From: Nonlabens sp.
GTDB lineage: Bacteria > Bacteroidota > Bacteroidia > Flavobacteriales > Flavobacteriaceae
Direction of reading: 5' to 3'
Length of the DNA: 64,000 nucleotides
Assembly (NCBI GenBank): GCA_020630715.1
Contig: JAHDIQ010000005.1
Coordinates: 201,367-265,366, forward strand
Below are positions 18,447 through 27,729 of the stretch, piece after piece. A model generated the notes under the pieces. It saw nothing but the letters and a program-made list of their open reading frames with translations, did no database searches and was not told the DNA's origin. How positions within the stretch are numbered: the first letter of the stretch is position 1; every line of letters begins with the position of its first letter. Position numbers and translations under genes: made by a program.

Positions 18447-18464
18447 AGGCTTTAGTTATTCGTG

Positions 18465-18510
18465 TTACGCTTTCACTTCGACATTACTCAGTGACCGCGC
18501 GAAAGCGTAA
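18465..18510. repeat. Split palindrome with inserted ~23-bp element
   Basis: Left half TTACGCTTTC and right half GCGAAAGCGTAA are separated by a segment beginning ACTTCGACATTACTCAGTGA. The element at 53480-53525 has the same build in inverse orientation. Confidence 0.85.
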
Positions 18511-18635
18511 TACATCAATTTCATCAGTCTTTACATATTCAAAGATTCAACGCACCTATCTATTGTTAAATAGCCATTCTACGGTTACTATAAATTTATT
18601 ACTTTAGCGCGGATTTAAAACAAACCAATTTATTT

Positions 18636-21062
18636 ATGGAAGCATATATGATTTACGTGCCAGGAGTACTGGCAATTCTAGGATTACTTTACATGTTTGT
18701 AAAAAAATCATGGGTATTAAAGCAAGACGCTGGTGATGGAAAAATGAAAGAGATTTCAGATCACATTTATGAAGGTGCTCTAGCATTTTTAAAAGCAGAA
18801 TATAAATTACTAGCCATTTTTGTGGTAGTAGTAAGTATCTTATTGTTTATAGTATCGTTAGTGGTTCCTACCACACACTGGATGATCGTTATTGCATTTA
18901 TTTGTGGAGCAGTTTTTTCTGCATATGCAGGTAACATCGGGATGAAGATTGCAACAAAGACAAACGTACGTACGACACAAGCAGCACGTACTAGTTTACC
19001 TAAAGCGCTAGGAGTTTCTTTTGGCGGTGGAACGGTGATGGGACTTGGGGTAGCTGGACTTGCAGTTTTAGGTCTTACCGGATTCTTTATTTTATTTTAC
19101 CACTTTTTTATGGGTGGTGCATGGACAGATACTGATGCGATGACTGTAGTATTAGAAACACTTGCCGGATTCTCTTTAGGAGCAGAATCTATCGCGCTTT
19201 TTGCTCGTGTAGGTGGTGGTATTTATACCAAAGCAGCAGACGTAGGAGCAGATTTAGTAGGTAAAGTAGAAGCTGGTATTCCTGAAGATGACCCTCGTAA
19301 TCCAGCCACCATTGCGGATAATGTAGGAGATAATGTAGGAGATGTTGCCGGAATGGGAGCAGACCTTTTTGGCTCTTATGTAGCGACTGTTCTTGCAGCG
19401 ATGGTATTAGGAAACTATGTAATCCGTGATATGGGTGGTAATATAGTAAGTGAAGGATTTGGTGGAATAGGTCCTATTTTACTTCCTATGGCAATTGCTG
19501 GTGTAGGAATTATCATTTCTGTTATCGGAACGTTATTAGTAAAAATAAAAAGCAACGATGCAAAAGAGTCTCAAGTAATGGGAGCTTTAAACATAGGTAA
19601 CTGGACGTCTATTATTTTAGTAGCAGTAGCATGTTTTGGTTTATGTAAATGGATGCTTCCTGAAACGATGAAAATGGAATTTTTTGGAGAAGGACTTATT
19701 GAGATTTCTTCTATGAATGTATTTTTTGCAACTCTAGTAGGATTAGTAGTAGGAGCGGTGATATCATCTGTAACTGAATATTATACAGGTTTAGGGAAGT
19801 CACCTATTCTTAAAATAGTACAGCAGTCATCAACTGGTGCAGGAACTAACATTATTGCTGGTCTTGCAACTGGTATGATATCAACATTCCCATCTGTATT
19901 ACTTTTTGCTGGTGCGATTTGGGCATCGTATGCTTTTGCAGGATTTTATGGTGTTGCTCTAGCAGCAAGTGCGATGATGGCGACAACAGCTATGCAACTT
20001 GCTATTGATGCATTTGGTCCTATTGCAGATAATGCTGGAGGAATTGCAGAGATGAGTGAACAAGATCCTATCGTACGTGAACGTACAGATATATTAGACT
20101 CTGTAGGAAATACAACTGCAGCAACAGGTAAAGGATTTGCAATTGCAAGTGCGGCATTAACTTCACTAGCACTTTTTGCAGCCTACGTAACCTTTACAGG
20201 AATTGAAGGAATTAATATTTTTAAAGCGCCAGTACTTGCCATGCTATTTGTAGGTGGAATGGTGCCAGTAGTTTTTAGTGCACTTGCTATGAATGCGGTA
20301 GGTAAAGCGGCCATGGAAATGGTATATGAAGTAAGAAGACAATTCAAGGAGATTCCAGGAATTATGGAAGGAACTGGAAAACCTGAATACGATAAGTGTG
20401 TTGCTATTTCAACAGAGGCTTCATTAAAGCAAATGGTGTTACCAGGATTATTAACCATAGGTTTCCCATTAGTAATTGCCTTTTTACCATTACTTTTTGG
20501 AATGGAAAAACTTGCCATTGCAGAAATGTTAGGTGGTTATATGGCTGGTGTTACTGTAAGTGGTGTTTTATGGGCAATCTTCCAAAATAATGCTGGTGGT
20601 GCATGGGATAACGCAAAGAAATCTTTTGAAGCTGGTGTTGAGATTAATGGAGAAATGACCTATAAAGGTAGTGATGCTCACAAGGCAGCTGTAACTGGAG
20701 ATACGGTAGGAGATCCATTTAAAGATACTTCTGGTCCATCTATGAACATCTTAATTAAATTAACCTGTTTAATAGGACTTGTTATTGCTCCTATCTTAGG
20801 TGGTCACACACTAGAAGGTCACGCAACAAGCACAGGGACAGACAACACAATTGAAGTTGCAGAAAATACTGAGTCATCTCAATTAGTAGATGTGAAAATC
20901 AAGAAGTCAGTAGATGAAGCAACTGGTCTGGTTACTGCAGATGTTACTTACACTACAAATATTAACGGTGTAATAGAATCTACTACAAAAAATTATGAAG
21001 GCACTACTGCAGAGGTAGATACTAAAATTGCAACTTTAGACAAAGAATTATCTGAGCTCTAA
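18636..21062 (+). CDS. hppA: Membrane-bound ion-translocating pyrophosphatase
   Basis: Integral membrane PPase that hydrolyses pyrophosphate to pump H+ and/or Na+. 808 residues with about 16 membrane helices. Active-site motifs seen: GGGIYTKAADVGADLVGKVE, IPEDDPRNPATIADNVGDNV, GDVAGMGADLFGSY and the late AVTGDTVGDPFKDTSGPS. The GNTTAATGKGFAI stretch has alanine where K+-independent enzymes have lysine, which predicts K+ dependence; the pumped ion cannot be told here. Oddity: about 75 hydrophilic residues (SQLVDVKIKKSVDE onward) follow the last helix, an extension absent from typical family members. A terminator follows. Confidence 0.95.
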   Translation: MEAYMIYVPGVLAILGLLYMFVKKSWVLKQDAGDGKMKEISDHIYEGALAFLKAEYKLLAIFVVVVSILLFIVSLVVPTTHWMIVIAFICGAVFSAYAGNIGMKIATKTNVRTTQAARTSLPKALGVSFGGGTVMGLGVAGLAVLGLTGFFILFYHFFMGGAWTDTDAMTVVLETLAGFSLGAESIALFARVGGGIYTKAADVGADLVGKVEAGIPEDDPRNPATIADNVGDNVGDVAGMGADLFGSYVATVLAAMVLGNYVIRDMGGNIVSEGFGGIGPILLPMAIAGVGIIISVIGTLLVKIKSNDAKESQVMGALNIGNWTSIILVAVACFGLCKWMLPETMKMEFFGEGLIEISSMNVFFATLVGLVVGAVISSVTEYYTGLGKSPILKIVQQSSTGAGTNIIAGLATGMISTFPSVLLFAGAIWASYAFAGFYGVALAASAMMATTAMQLAIDAFGPIADNAGGIAEMSEQDPIVRERTDILDSVGNTTAATGKGFAIASAALTSLALFAAYVTFTGIEGINIFKAPVLAMLFVGGMVPVVFSALAMNAVGKAAMEMVYEVRRQFKEIPGIMEGTGKPEYDKCVAISTEASLKQMVLPGLLTIGFPLVIAFLPLLFGMEKLAIAEMLGGYMAGVTVSGVLWAIFQNNAGGAWDNAKKSFEAGVEINGEMTYKGSDAHKAAVTGDTVGDPFKDTSGPSMNILIKLTCLIGLVIAPILGGHTLEGHATSTGTDNTIEVAENTESSQLVDVKIKKSVDEATGLVTADVTYTTNINGVIESTTKNYEGTTAEVDTKIATLDKELSEL

Positions 21063-21080
21063 TAAAATTTGAAATTTGAA

Positions 21081-21118
21081 AAAATCCCGTTAGGATATCT
21101 TTCTAACGGGATTTTTTG
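21081..21118 (+). terminator. Rho-independent terminator after hppA
   Basis: 11-bp arms AATCCCGTTAG (21083-21093) and CTAACGGGATT (21103-21113) followed by a T run. Confidence 0.92.
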
Positions 21119-21148
21119 TTTCTAATAGATAATGATTAATTTCACACA

Positions 21149-22177
21149 ATGGCACTTTTTAAACGTGATCCGTGGATTCTGGATGTATACCGTACTTATA
21201 GCGGTAAGCATCACTTATACGTACGCGGTCGCGCGCTAGAAGATCAGCCGTTGAAGCATTATGAGCAACAAACGCTCTACCAGACGGTACGCAATACCTG
21301 GCGTACGTTTAAGACTGATGAAATACGCAATGCCTTAGTCGTGCTTACTTTGCCTAATGGGAACCAATTTGAAACAAAAGCAGACCATGAAGGCTATTTC
21401 CTTTTTGATATACAACTAGATATCGACCTAGAAAAGGATACAGATCATGAAGGTTATCTTGATATTACGATGAGTTTTGATGAGGATAATGCCGCTTTTG
21501 CAAAAGCTAAACGTCAACAGCGTATTACCATCAATAAATTTAAAGGTGAAACACTCATTCCTAAATCTAGCGCTCAATATGGTATCATAAGCGATATCGA
21601 TGATACGATTATGCATACTGGCGTGACTAGTTTCTTAAAACTACGCGTTGCTTTTAATACGTTCTTTAAAAACTACGATCGCAGATTACCTTTAAAAGGT
21701 GCAGCGAGTTTATATCAACTATTACATCGTGGTACTTCTGGTAAGGATGAGAATCCTATGTTTTACTTAAGTAACAGTCCATGGAATTTATACAAATACC
21801 TAGAAAAATTTCTTGACTTTCACGGCTTTCCTAAAGGTCCTATTTTACTGCGTGATTTCCCAACACCATGGGATCGCACACCCAAGCTAAAAAGACCTCA
21901 CAAAGCCCATGAACTTATTAATATCTTAAAGCATTATCCGCAGATGAAATTCATTTTGATAGGTGATAGTGGTGAACATGATGCAGATTATTATAAAGAA
22001 GTCGCACAGCAATTTCCTGATCGGATCATGGCGATCTATTTACGATCTGTAAATCATCAAAAGAAAATGGATCGTGTGCGCAATATTGCAAGTTCCTTTA
22101 CGATTTGCCCTATGCTGTTAGTACAAGAATCTAGGGAAGCTGTAATGCATGCTCGCGATATGGGATGGATCGTTTAG
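21149..22177 (+). CDS. App1-like phosphatidate phosphatase (DUF2183)
   Basis: 342 residues, no signal peptide. The catalytic HAD-like motif of the App1/DUF2183 family is seen as ISDIDDTIMHTGVTSFLKL (near residue 148), with FYLSNSPWNLY and ILIGDSGEHDADYY as later HAD motifs. The yeast relative dephosphorylates phosphatidate; the bacterial substrate is unproven. The upstream part (residues 1-140) is a beta-rich domain. The AAFAKAK stretch near residue 115 contains a symmetric variant of the dispersed palindrome. Confidence 0.88.
   Translation: MALFKRDPWILDVYRTYSGKHHLYVRGRALEDQPLKHYEQQTLYQTVRNTWRTFKTDEIRNALVVLTLPNGNQFETKADHEGYFLFDIQLDIDLEKDTDHEGYLDITMSFDEDNAAFAKAKRQQRITINKFKGETLIPKSSAQYGIISDIDDTIMHTGVTSFLKLRVAFNTFFKNYDRRLPLKGAASLYQLLHRGTSGKDENPMFYLSNSPWNLYKYLEKFLDFHGFPKGPILLRDFPTPWDRTPKLKRPHKAHELINILKHYPQMKFILIGDSGEHDADYYKEVAQQFPDRIMAIYLRSVNHQKKMDRVRNIASSFTICPMLLVQESREAVMHARDMGWIV
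21494..21507. repeat. Variant palindrome GCTTTTGCAAAAGC
   Basis: Differs from the core by C-to-T and G-to-A at mirrored positions, so it remains a perfect palindrome. It encodes AFAKA like other family members. May be a decayed copy or coincidence. Confidence 0.4.
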
Positions 22178-22526
22178 GATTCAGTTTTCAGTTTTCAGTT
22201 TTCAGTCGCAGTTTTCAGTCTCAGTTGACAGTTGCTATTTTCGTCTAGGTGCGACTTCATCGTATCGCATATTGCGACGAGTGTGTGAGGAAGCAATCTG
22301 TTAGAGCAAGGCTGTGGTTTTTGGTTTTCAGTAAACAGTTTTCAGTCGCGGTATTCAGTAAACAGTCTTTAGTCTCAGTTTTCAGTAAACAGTTTCTTCA
22401 AGACCTGATTCCATCGCATTGCATATTGCGACGAGTGTGGTAGGAAGCAATCTGTTAGAGCAAGGCTGTGGTTTTTGCGAGAAAATAATGTATCGAAGTA
22501 ACCTACTACAGAAATTGAGGAACTAC
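22178..22526. repeat. Repeat-rich intergenic region with a 58-bp duplication
   Basis: No credible gene. It holds many CAGTTTTCAGT-type short tandem units and two near-identical copies (about 58 bp) of a segment starting GCATATTGCGACGAGTGTG and ending near GGCTGTGGTTTTTG, at 22267-22325 and 22421-22478. The unit period is about 154 bp. Confidence 0.8.
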
Positions 22527-23144
22527 CTAAGCAAAAAGTCCAGTAAGTTGTGCATCAATCTTATTAATGATATCGCCTAGATCTTCTGGATTATTTACAA
22601 AATCGATGTCATCTACGTCTATTATTAGTAAATTCCCTTTGTCATAACCATGAATCCACGCTTCATAACGCTCATTCAGCCTGCTTAGGTAATCTATAGA
22701 AATGGTGTTTTCATAATCACGACCGCGCTGGTGAATTTGTTTCACTAGATTAGGAATAGAACTGCGCAAATAGATCAATAAATCTGGAGCAGCTACTAGC
22801 TTTTCCATTAATTCAAATAGCGAGCTGTAATTATCAAAATCACGCTGTGATAGCAAGCCCATCGCATGCAGGTTAGGTGCAAAAATGTTTGCATCTTCAT
22901 ATATCGTACGATCCTGAATGATCTTTTTACCACTTTCACGTATTTGTAATACCTGACGGAAACGACTGTTCAAAAAGTACACCTGCAAATTAAAAGACCA
23001 GCGCTCCATATCCGTATAAAAATCCTCTAGGTAAGGATTCTCTAGCACGTCTTCAAACTGTGGTTTCCACTTGTAATGCTTTGCAAGTAATTTAGTAAGT
23101 GTGGTTTTTCCTGCGCCTATATTTCCGGCAATTGCAATATGCAT
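22527..23144 (-). CDS. Deoxynucleoside kinase
   Basis: Cytoplasmic salvage kinase that phosphorylates deoxynucleosides, of the dNK/dGK-dAK family. 205 residues from ATG 23142-23144. Seen: P-loop GNIGAGKTT (residues 7-15), substrate-site stretch LENPYLEDFYTDMERW, the DRTIYED motif, LLIYLRSS, and the lid-like QIHQRGRDYE. The upstream in-frame extension overlaps the preceding gene and is not family-like. It follows the propeller-like protein by 2 bp, so both share a transcript. Substrate preference cannot be read from sequence. Confidence 0.93.
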   Translation of the reverse strand: MHIAIAGNIGAGKTTLTKLLAKHYKWKPQFEDVLENPYLEDFYTDMERWSFNLQVYFLNSRFRQVLQIRESGKKIIQDRTIYEDANIFAPNLHAMGLLSQRDFDNYSSLFELMEKLVAAPDLLIYLRSSIPNLVKQIHQRGRDYENTISIDYLSRLNERYEAWIHGYDKGNLLIIDVDDIDFVNNPEDLGDIINKIDAQLTGLFA

Positions 23145-23146
23145 AG

Positions 23147-23935
23147 TTATTTCTTCTTCAGGTTGATCGGGTAAATTTCTAACTGGTCGTTGTGACAAAT
23201 ATAAAGTTTTCCCGCCTTAAGATAAAGGGATTCTAGGTTGTTTTTAGGTAGTGAGGTGGTGTTGATCTCGCTTTCGCGAAAGCGGAATTCACGATCAAAA
23301 TAATATCCTCTCCAGCCATCGCTAGTTTGTACTATTAATCGTTCAAAATCAAAGGCAAATTCATGTATCGCTCCTAATTCAATCCTACTGGTTTTACTGC
23401 CGTAGCTGTTGAAACTAATTACGGCATTATCTGTAATAAGATGGCAAAAATTATAATCTGTAGCGAGATCGTGAATCGTAGAGGTGATGGGAATACTGCT
23501 GGAAATAAGCCGGTCATTCACATAATCATAGAGTTCTATTTGAGAAATATCTGCATTAAAAAGCCATAAACGACGCTCACCAGCAAGTCGGGCTTCCTGA
23601 ATAAAACGTTGTGGTTTTAAGGTGCTTAAATCCAGTCGCAACTGTTCATTAAGTCGATTGTCTAGAATCACAATCGTTTGTGAATCCTGATAAAAAACAA
23701 GAATCTTTAATGGGTTGATCAAATCTACATGATGAATATCGCCTAGTTGCACATCAAAAAATTGCTGTGTTTCCCGATCTGATTTCTTGTATAAAGTCTG
23801 ATTTATAGAGTAATAAATATTTTCAAAATCATCCACTCCATGAAATTGATCACATACTAATTGCTGTAATGTAACCGCAGTTTGTCCCATCATCGTAGTG
23901 CAGATAAAATAAAAAATGTAAACTAATTTCTTCAC
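23147..23935 (-). CDS. Secreted propeller-like protein, unknown function
   Basis: 262 residues with a signal peptide (MKKLVYIFYFICTTMMGQ). Repeated short strands (KILVFYQDSQTIVILDNRL, LWLFNADISQIELYDYVNDRL) suggest a beta-propeller. No family recognised. Located directly upstream of the deoxynucleoside kinase. Residues near 218-223 (RFRESE) are encoded by a palindrome copy. Confidence 0.85.
   Translation of the reverse strand: MKKLVYIFYFICTTMMGQTAVTLQQLVCDQFHGVDDFENIYYSINQTLYKKSDRETQQFFDVQLGDIHHVDLINPLKILVFYQDSQTIVILDNRLNEQLRLDLSTLKPQRFIQEARLAGERRLWLFNADISQIELYDYVNDRLISSSIPITSTIHDLATDYNFCHLITDNAVISFNSYGSKTSRIELGAIHEFAFDFERLIVQTSDGWRGYYFDREFRFRESEINTTSLPKNNLESLYLKAGKLYICHNDQLEIYPINLKKK
23270..23283. 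repeat. Dispersed palindrome in propeller-like gene (frame RFRES)
   Basis: Perfect 14-bp core within codons for FRFRESEI of the minus-strand gene at 23147-23935. Confidence 0.97.
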
Positions 23936-23991
23936 AGTGGTAAAATACGTGATTTTTAAATGTTAGGTTTTTTGAATCTTTATGGTAATTA

Positions 23992-24402
23992 TTACAACGT
24001 TCTGTTTAGAATAATGGTATTCACTTCATCAAATTGTTCAAGTCTTGTATCTTCAAAATTCAGATTGAATTTTATAGTATTGTCATTGATGAAAGTCGCA
24101 ATACATAGTAGCGTTTTCTGCTTACCAGAAGATAGTTTAGTGACTATAAAATCTACCTGAATAGGATCAGTAGAAGTATTAATTTCATAGGTCATACTTC
24201 CTTTTTCACCATTAATGGTGAATTCTTTACCGCCAAAAACCTGACCATCTACCTCAAAACCAGCATAGCCATTTTGAAAAAAATTGATGGTTCCTACATC
24301 ATCAGAGTTATCTGATATCCAAGTACCTATCAATTTAGATGATTCTGTTTGAGCTATTGAAAGCAGTGGTACAAATAATAGAATAAGAAATAACTTTTTC
24401 AT
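23992..24402 (-). CDS. Small secreted lipocalin-like protein
   Basis: 136 residues with a signal peptide (MKKLFLILLFVPLLSIAQ). The body has the lipocalin-like pattern LIGTWISDNSDDVGTINFFQNG and later strands MTYEINTS, IQVDFIVTKL, TIKFNLNFED. Function unknown. It lies 34 bp downstream of the end of the response-regulator transcript orientation, same strand, and may be part of that transcript. Confidence 0.8.
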   Translation of the reverse strand: MKKLFLILLFVPLLSIAQTESSKLIGTWISDNSDDVGTINFFQNGYAGFEVDGQVFGGKEFTINGEKGSMTYEINTSTDPIQVDFIVTKLSSGKQKTLLCIATFINDNTIKFNLNFEDTRLEQFDEVNTIILNRTL

Positions 24403-24436
24403 GGAATTACATTTAGAGTTTTAAAGATAGGATATC

Positions 24437-25123
24437 TTAAGGCGCAATCAATTTATAACCATAACCACGTACGTTTACGATTTCAATACGTTCCTCTTTT
24501 TGGAGTTTTTTACGCAGTTTTGTGATAAACACATCCATACTGCGACCTGTGAAAAAATCATCACTACCCCATAATTTGTTCAAGATATAACTGCGGTCTA
24601 AAACCGTGTTCTTTTTAAGTAGTAGGTGATACAATAAGTGTGCCTCACGATGTGTGAGTTTAACAGGATCATCTTGCTGGTATTGTAAACGCTGCTTAGG
24701 AAAGTCAAAGCTGTAATCACCTAATTGATGAACCGCAGCCGTCTGTTGTGTAGTAGATCGTTGCAATAGGTTTTTAATACGCACGATCAGTTCTTCCATA
24801 GAAAACGGTTTTTTTAAATAATCATTTCCACCTACATGAAAACCTTCTAAAACATCTTCGACCTGTGATTTTGCAGTGAGAAATATGATGGGAATATGTT
24901 CGTTTTCTTCTCTAATTTTTTTGGCGAGTGTAAAACCATCTAGTTGTGGCATCATTACATCTAAAACTAGAATATTGTATTTCTGTTCTTTAAATAAAAG
25001 ATGAGCCTGTGCGCCATCTGTTGCTAGGGTGACTTTAAAGTCTCTAGTTTCTAGACTTTCTTTGACGATTTGACCTAAGGCAGGCTCATCTTCGGCTAAT
25101 AGTATGTGGATGGAATTACTCAT
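24437..25123 (-). CDS. OmpR-family response regulator
   Basis: 228 residues. Receiver domain with acidic pocket E11/D12, phospho-acceptor D55 (LVLDVMMPQLDG), conserved T near 83 (IIFLTAKS) and K near 105 (YLKKPFS). C-terminal winged helix with LTHREAHLLYHLL, SYILNKLWGSDDFFTGRSMDV, and VRGYGYKL. It overlaps the histidine kinase gene by 8 bp, so the pair is translationally coupled. Targets are unknown; the divergent GLPGLI/TonB operon is the nearest candidate. Confidence 0.95.
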   Translation of the reverse strand: MSNSIHILLAEDEPALGQIVKESLETRDFKVTLATDGAQAHLLFKEQKYNILVLDVMMPQLDGFTLAKKIREENEHIPIIFLTAKSQVEDVLEGFHVGGNDYLKKPFSMEELIVRIKNLLQRSTTQQTAAVHQLGDYSFDFPKQRLQYQQDDPVKLTHREAHLLYHLLLKKNTVLDRSYILNKLWGSDDFFTGRSMDVFITKLRKKLQKEERIEIVNVRGYGYKLIAP

Positions 25124-26618
25124 TAGGTAAGGTGATTTTAAATGTAGTGCTAGGTTTTGTGATTAATTCAATAGTACCATTGTGTTTTTCTACGATGGAT
25201 TTTGTGTAATACAATCCTATCCCAAAACCTTTTACATCATGTTGATTTCCTTTAGGAACTCTATAAAACTGATCAAAGAGTAATTTTTCTTGTGACTTTT
25301 TTAATCCAGTACCATTATCTGTTACGGTGATAATGGTCTTATCACTATCCTGAAATGCTTTAATTATAATTTTATCACCACCATATTTAATAGCATTATC
25401 TATTAGATTGCTTACCGCGTTTTCTAGGTGAAAAACATCTGCATGAGCTGTGGTATCTGTGGTTACCTCAGTTTTAATATGCTTTGTAGTACGTTCTCTA
25501 AATTTAGAACTAATGTCTTTTATTAATGGTGCTAATGCGACCTTACTTTTCTCTAGAACTAACTCCTGACTATCTAGAATTGCTGTATCCAGTAGTTTTT
25601 CTACCATACCATGCAGTTTATGTAATTGCTCACGGCTCATACTTAAATAGCGATCTGTTTTATCTAGATCTCCGCTGGCAGTAAAACTTTGTACTCCTTC
25701 TAGCGCTGCGCTAGCGGTTGCAATAGGCGTTTTAAACTCATGTGTGATGTTAGAGATCAAGTCATTTTTCATGATACTTAACGCTTTTTGTCGTTTTATG
25801 ATTGATAACAAATAGAACAGACAAAAGATGACTGTTGCGATTAATAAGGTAGAGAGTAAAATCCCTGTGAGGTTTCTTTTAAATATGGTTTTGCTTAATC
25901 CGTGGTAGGATAACTGTAGTTCACTATCCTTATCAATTAATTTAGATTCGGCTATTAATAGTTCTCCTGGAAATGAGTTTAATCGTGTTTCAACAACACT
26001 GTCAGGAGTTTTATAAATTAAAGAATGATTAATACTGATGTCTTTAATCTTTAATTGCTCTGTAAACAGACTGTCTATTTTTTCAGGGTTTAATTTTGTA
26101 GACGAAATAGAGAAAACCACTCTACTGGTAAGTTCTTTTACTTTCCCAAAAACATCTTCATCACTAAATTCAAATTGTTTTAGTTCAAAACCTACATTCA
26201 TTGAATCAGCAGGTTTGCTCATAAACCTAGAAACTGTAGAATTAGAATCCTTTTTTTGAGCTTTTGTTTTCAAGGTGTCAGCATTTACGCCACGTAAAAT
26301 GGTTACTCCTTCTATATTTAAACTATCAGGGAAACGTAAGTTGTCGTCCTTATCTAGATCTTCAAAATCTACTTTATCAAAAACATCTTCAAATCTAAAA
26401 TTAGGATTGCCAGAATTTACAAAGCTAATTGTGTTGTTTTGAGCACGTAGTGTAAAATAATCTTCTACACTTTGATCCAGCGCAGTTTGTAAATCAATAC
26501 GCAATTGCTGTTCACGTTCTTGATAGTTTTTATAATTCCAGTATATCTGAATCGCTAGAGTAATGGCGATCACAGCGCTAATTAAATACAGTAAATATTG
26601 ATACTTTTTATCTTTCAT
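25116..26618 (-). CDS. Sensor histidine kinase
   Basis: 500 residues. Two membrane helices (about 10-27 and 252-273) bracket a 220-residue periplasmic sensor region. Then the HisKA box with H293 (LISNITHEFKTPIATASAAL), N box (NAVSNLIDNAIKYGG), G1 (VTDNGTGL), F box and G2 (GFGIGLYYTK). Resembles the RprX/RprY-type pairs of Bacteroidota. The sensed signal is unknown. It starts 120 bp from the divergently transcribed first GLPGLI gene. Confidence 0.95.
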   Translation of the reverse strand: MKDKKYQYLLYLISAVIAITLAIQIYWNYKNYQEREQQLRIDLQTALDQSVEDYFTLRAQNNTISFVNSGNPNFRFEDVFDKVDFEDLDKDDNLRFPDSLNIEGVTILRGVNADTLKTKAQKKDSNSTVSRFMSKPADSMNVGFELKQFEFSDEDVFGKVKELTSRVVFSISSTKLNPEKIDSLFTEQLKIKDISINHSLIYKTPDSVVETRLNSFPGELLIAESKLIDKDSELQLSYHGLSKTIFKRNLTGILLSTLLIATVIFCLFYLLSIIKRQKALSIMKNDLISNITHEFKTPIATASAALEGVQSFTASGDLDKTDRYLSMSREQLHKLHGMVEKLLDTAILDSQELVLEKSKVALAPLIKDISSKFRERTTKHIKTEVTTDTTAHADVFHLENAVSNLIDNAIKYGGDKIIIKAFQDSDKTIITVTDNGTGLKKSQEKLLFDQFYRVPKGNQHDVKGFGIGLYYTKSIVEKHNGTIELITKPSTTFKITLPNE

Positions 26619-26737
26619 AATATCAAAGGTGCGATTTTAAAACCTTGTAAAAAAGCTGGTTAAAACACGTTAACGCTCGTTAACTTTCAGATTCATTCTT
26701 TTGACGCATCTTTGAAGTGTTGTAAAAAAATAATATT

Positions 26738-27619
26738 ATGAAATCAATTTCTTTAAGTACGTTATTGTTGATTTGTTTCGCTTTCGCGAAAGCGTACACC
26801 GCACAAGCACAATCAGATTTTAAAGCAGTAGCAACTTATATGTCACAGACTAAAGTGGACATTAAACTAGATAGTGCTAAAACGGCTAAAATGAATAGCG
26901 ATCCCATGTATAAACAAATCATGGAAGGTTTAAGTAAGCCAAGTAATCAGGAATATAAACTAGAGTTTACAGCAACAGAATCCTCTTACGATGAGGTGAA
27001 AGAGTTGGCAACCCCAAAAAAACCTTCTAATGGAATTTCTATTTCTTTTTCGGCAAGTGGTGGAGTAGCTTCAACGATTTATAAAGATTTAAAAGCTGGT
27101 GAATACGTGAAACGAGAAAACATCATGGGTAAAGATTTTATCGTTACAGATAAGTTACCTACTTTCAACTGGCAATTGCATAACGAAACTAAGAAAATAG
27201 GGAATTTCACTTGCTTTAAAGCAACCTATGTTCCAGAACCCGATGTAGTAGTTGAGGAAGAAAAAGAGGAAACCGAAGAAGACAAAGAAGAAAAAATAGG
27301 ATTATTAGATATGGCTACATCAGATTACGATCCTACAATTACCGCATGGTATACACCAGATATTCAAGTAAGTAATGGTCCTGGTGAATTTCATGGATTA
27401 CCTGGACTCATTGTAGAAGTAAAACAAGACAATACGGTGATCCTATTACAATCTATTGAAATGAATCCAGAAAAAGAATTGAAATTAAATAAGCCTAAAG
27501 GTGGAAAGAAAATGAATCAGAAAGATTTTGACGCGTTGCAGAAAAAGAAAACTGAAGAAATGATGAAGAATCGTGGCTCTGGTAATGGAACCTTTAGAGT
27601 AATTAGCATAGGTGGCTAA
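26738..27619 (+). CDS. GLPGLI family protein (first)
   Basis: 293 residues. Signal peptide (MKSISLSTLLLICFAFAKAY...AQA) then a beta-rich body with the family-defining motif FHGLPGLIVEVKQ near residue 230. GLPGLI proteins are periplasmic or outer-membrane associated, restricted to Bacteroidota, and usually encoded beside TonB-type receptors; their role is unknown. A Glu-rich acidic patch (VVEEEKEETEEDKEEK) lies near residue 175. Oddity: a palindrome copy encodes AFAKA in the signal peptide itself. Confidence 0.93.
   Translation: MKSISLSTLLLICFAFAKAYTAQAQSDFKAVATYMSQTKVDIKLDSAKTAKMNSDPMYKQIMEGLSKPSNQEYKLEFTATESSYDEVKELATPKKPSNGISISFSASGGVASTIYKDLKAGEYVKRENIMGKDFIVTDKLPTFNWQLHNETKKIGNFTCFKATYVPEPDVVVEEEKEETEEDKEEKIGLLDMATSDYDPTITAWYTPDIQVSNGPGEFHGLPGLIVEVKQDNTVILLQSIEMNPEKELKLNKPKGGKKMNQKDFDALQKKKTEEMMKNRGSGNGTFRVISIGG
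26780..26793. repeat. Dispersed palindrome in signal peptide of GLPGLI gene (AFAKA)
   Basis: Perfect core within codons for CFAFAKAYT, at the end of the hydrophobic part of the signal peptide. Confidence 0.97.
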
Positions 27620-27729
27620 TCACAATTTAACGTTAAACAAAATTTCATCAATAAACTTTGTAACATTTTGATAGTCTTAACTTCATATAGATCTGAAGTA
27701 TCTAATTTTAGATTATTAAAATAAACAAA

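Noticed and set aside
22249-22443. 64-codon frame between the App1-like and kinase genes
   Set aside because: It runs through the duplicated 58-bp segment and CAGTTTTCAGT repeats, giving a low-complexity peptide.
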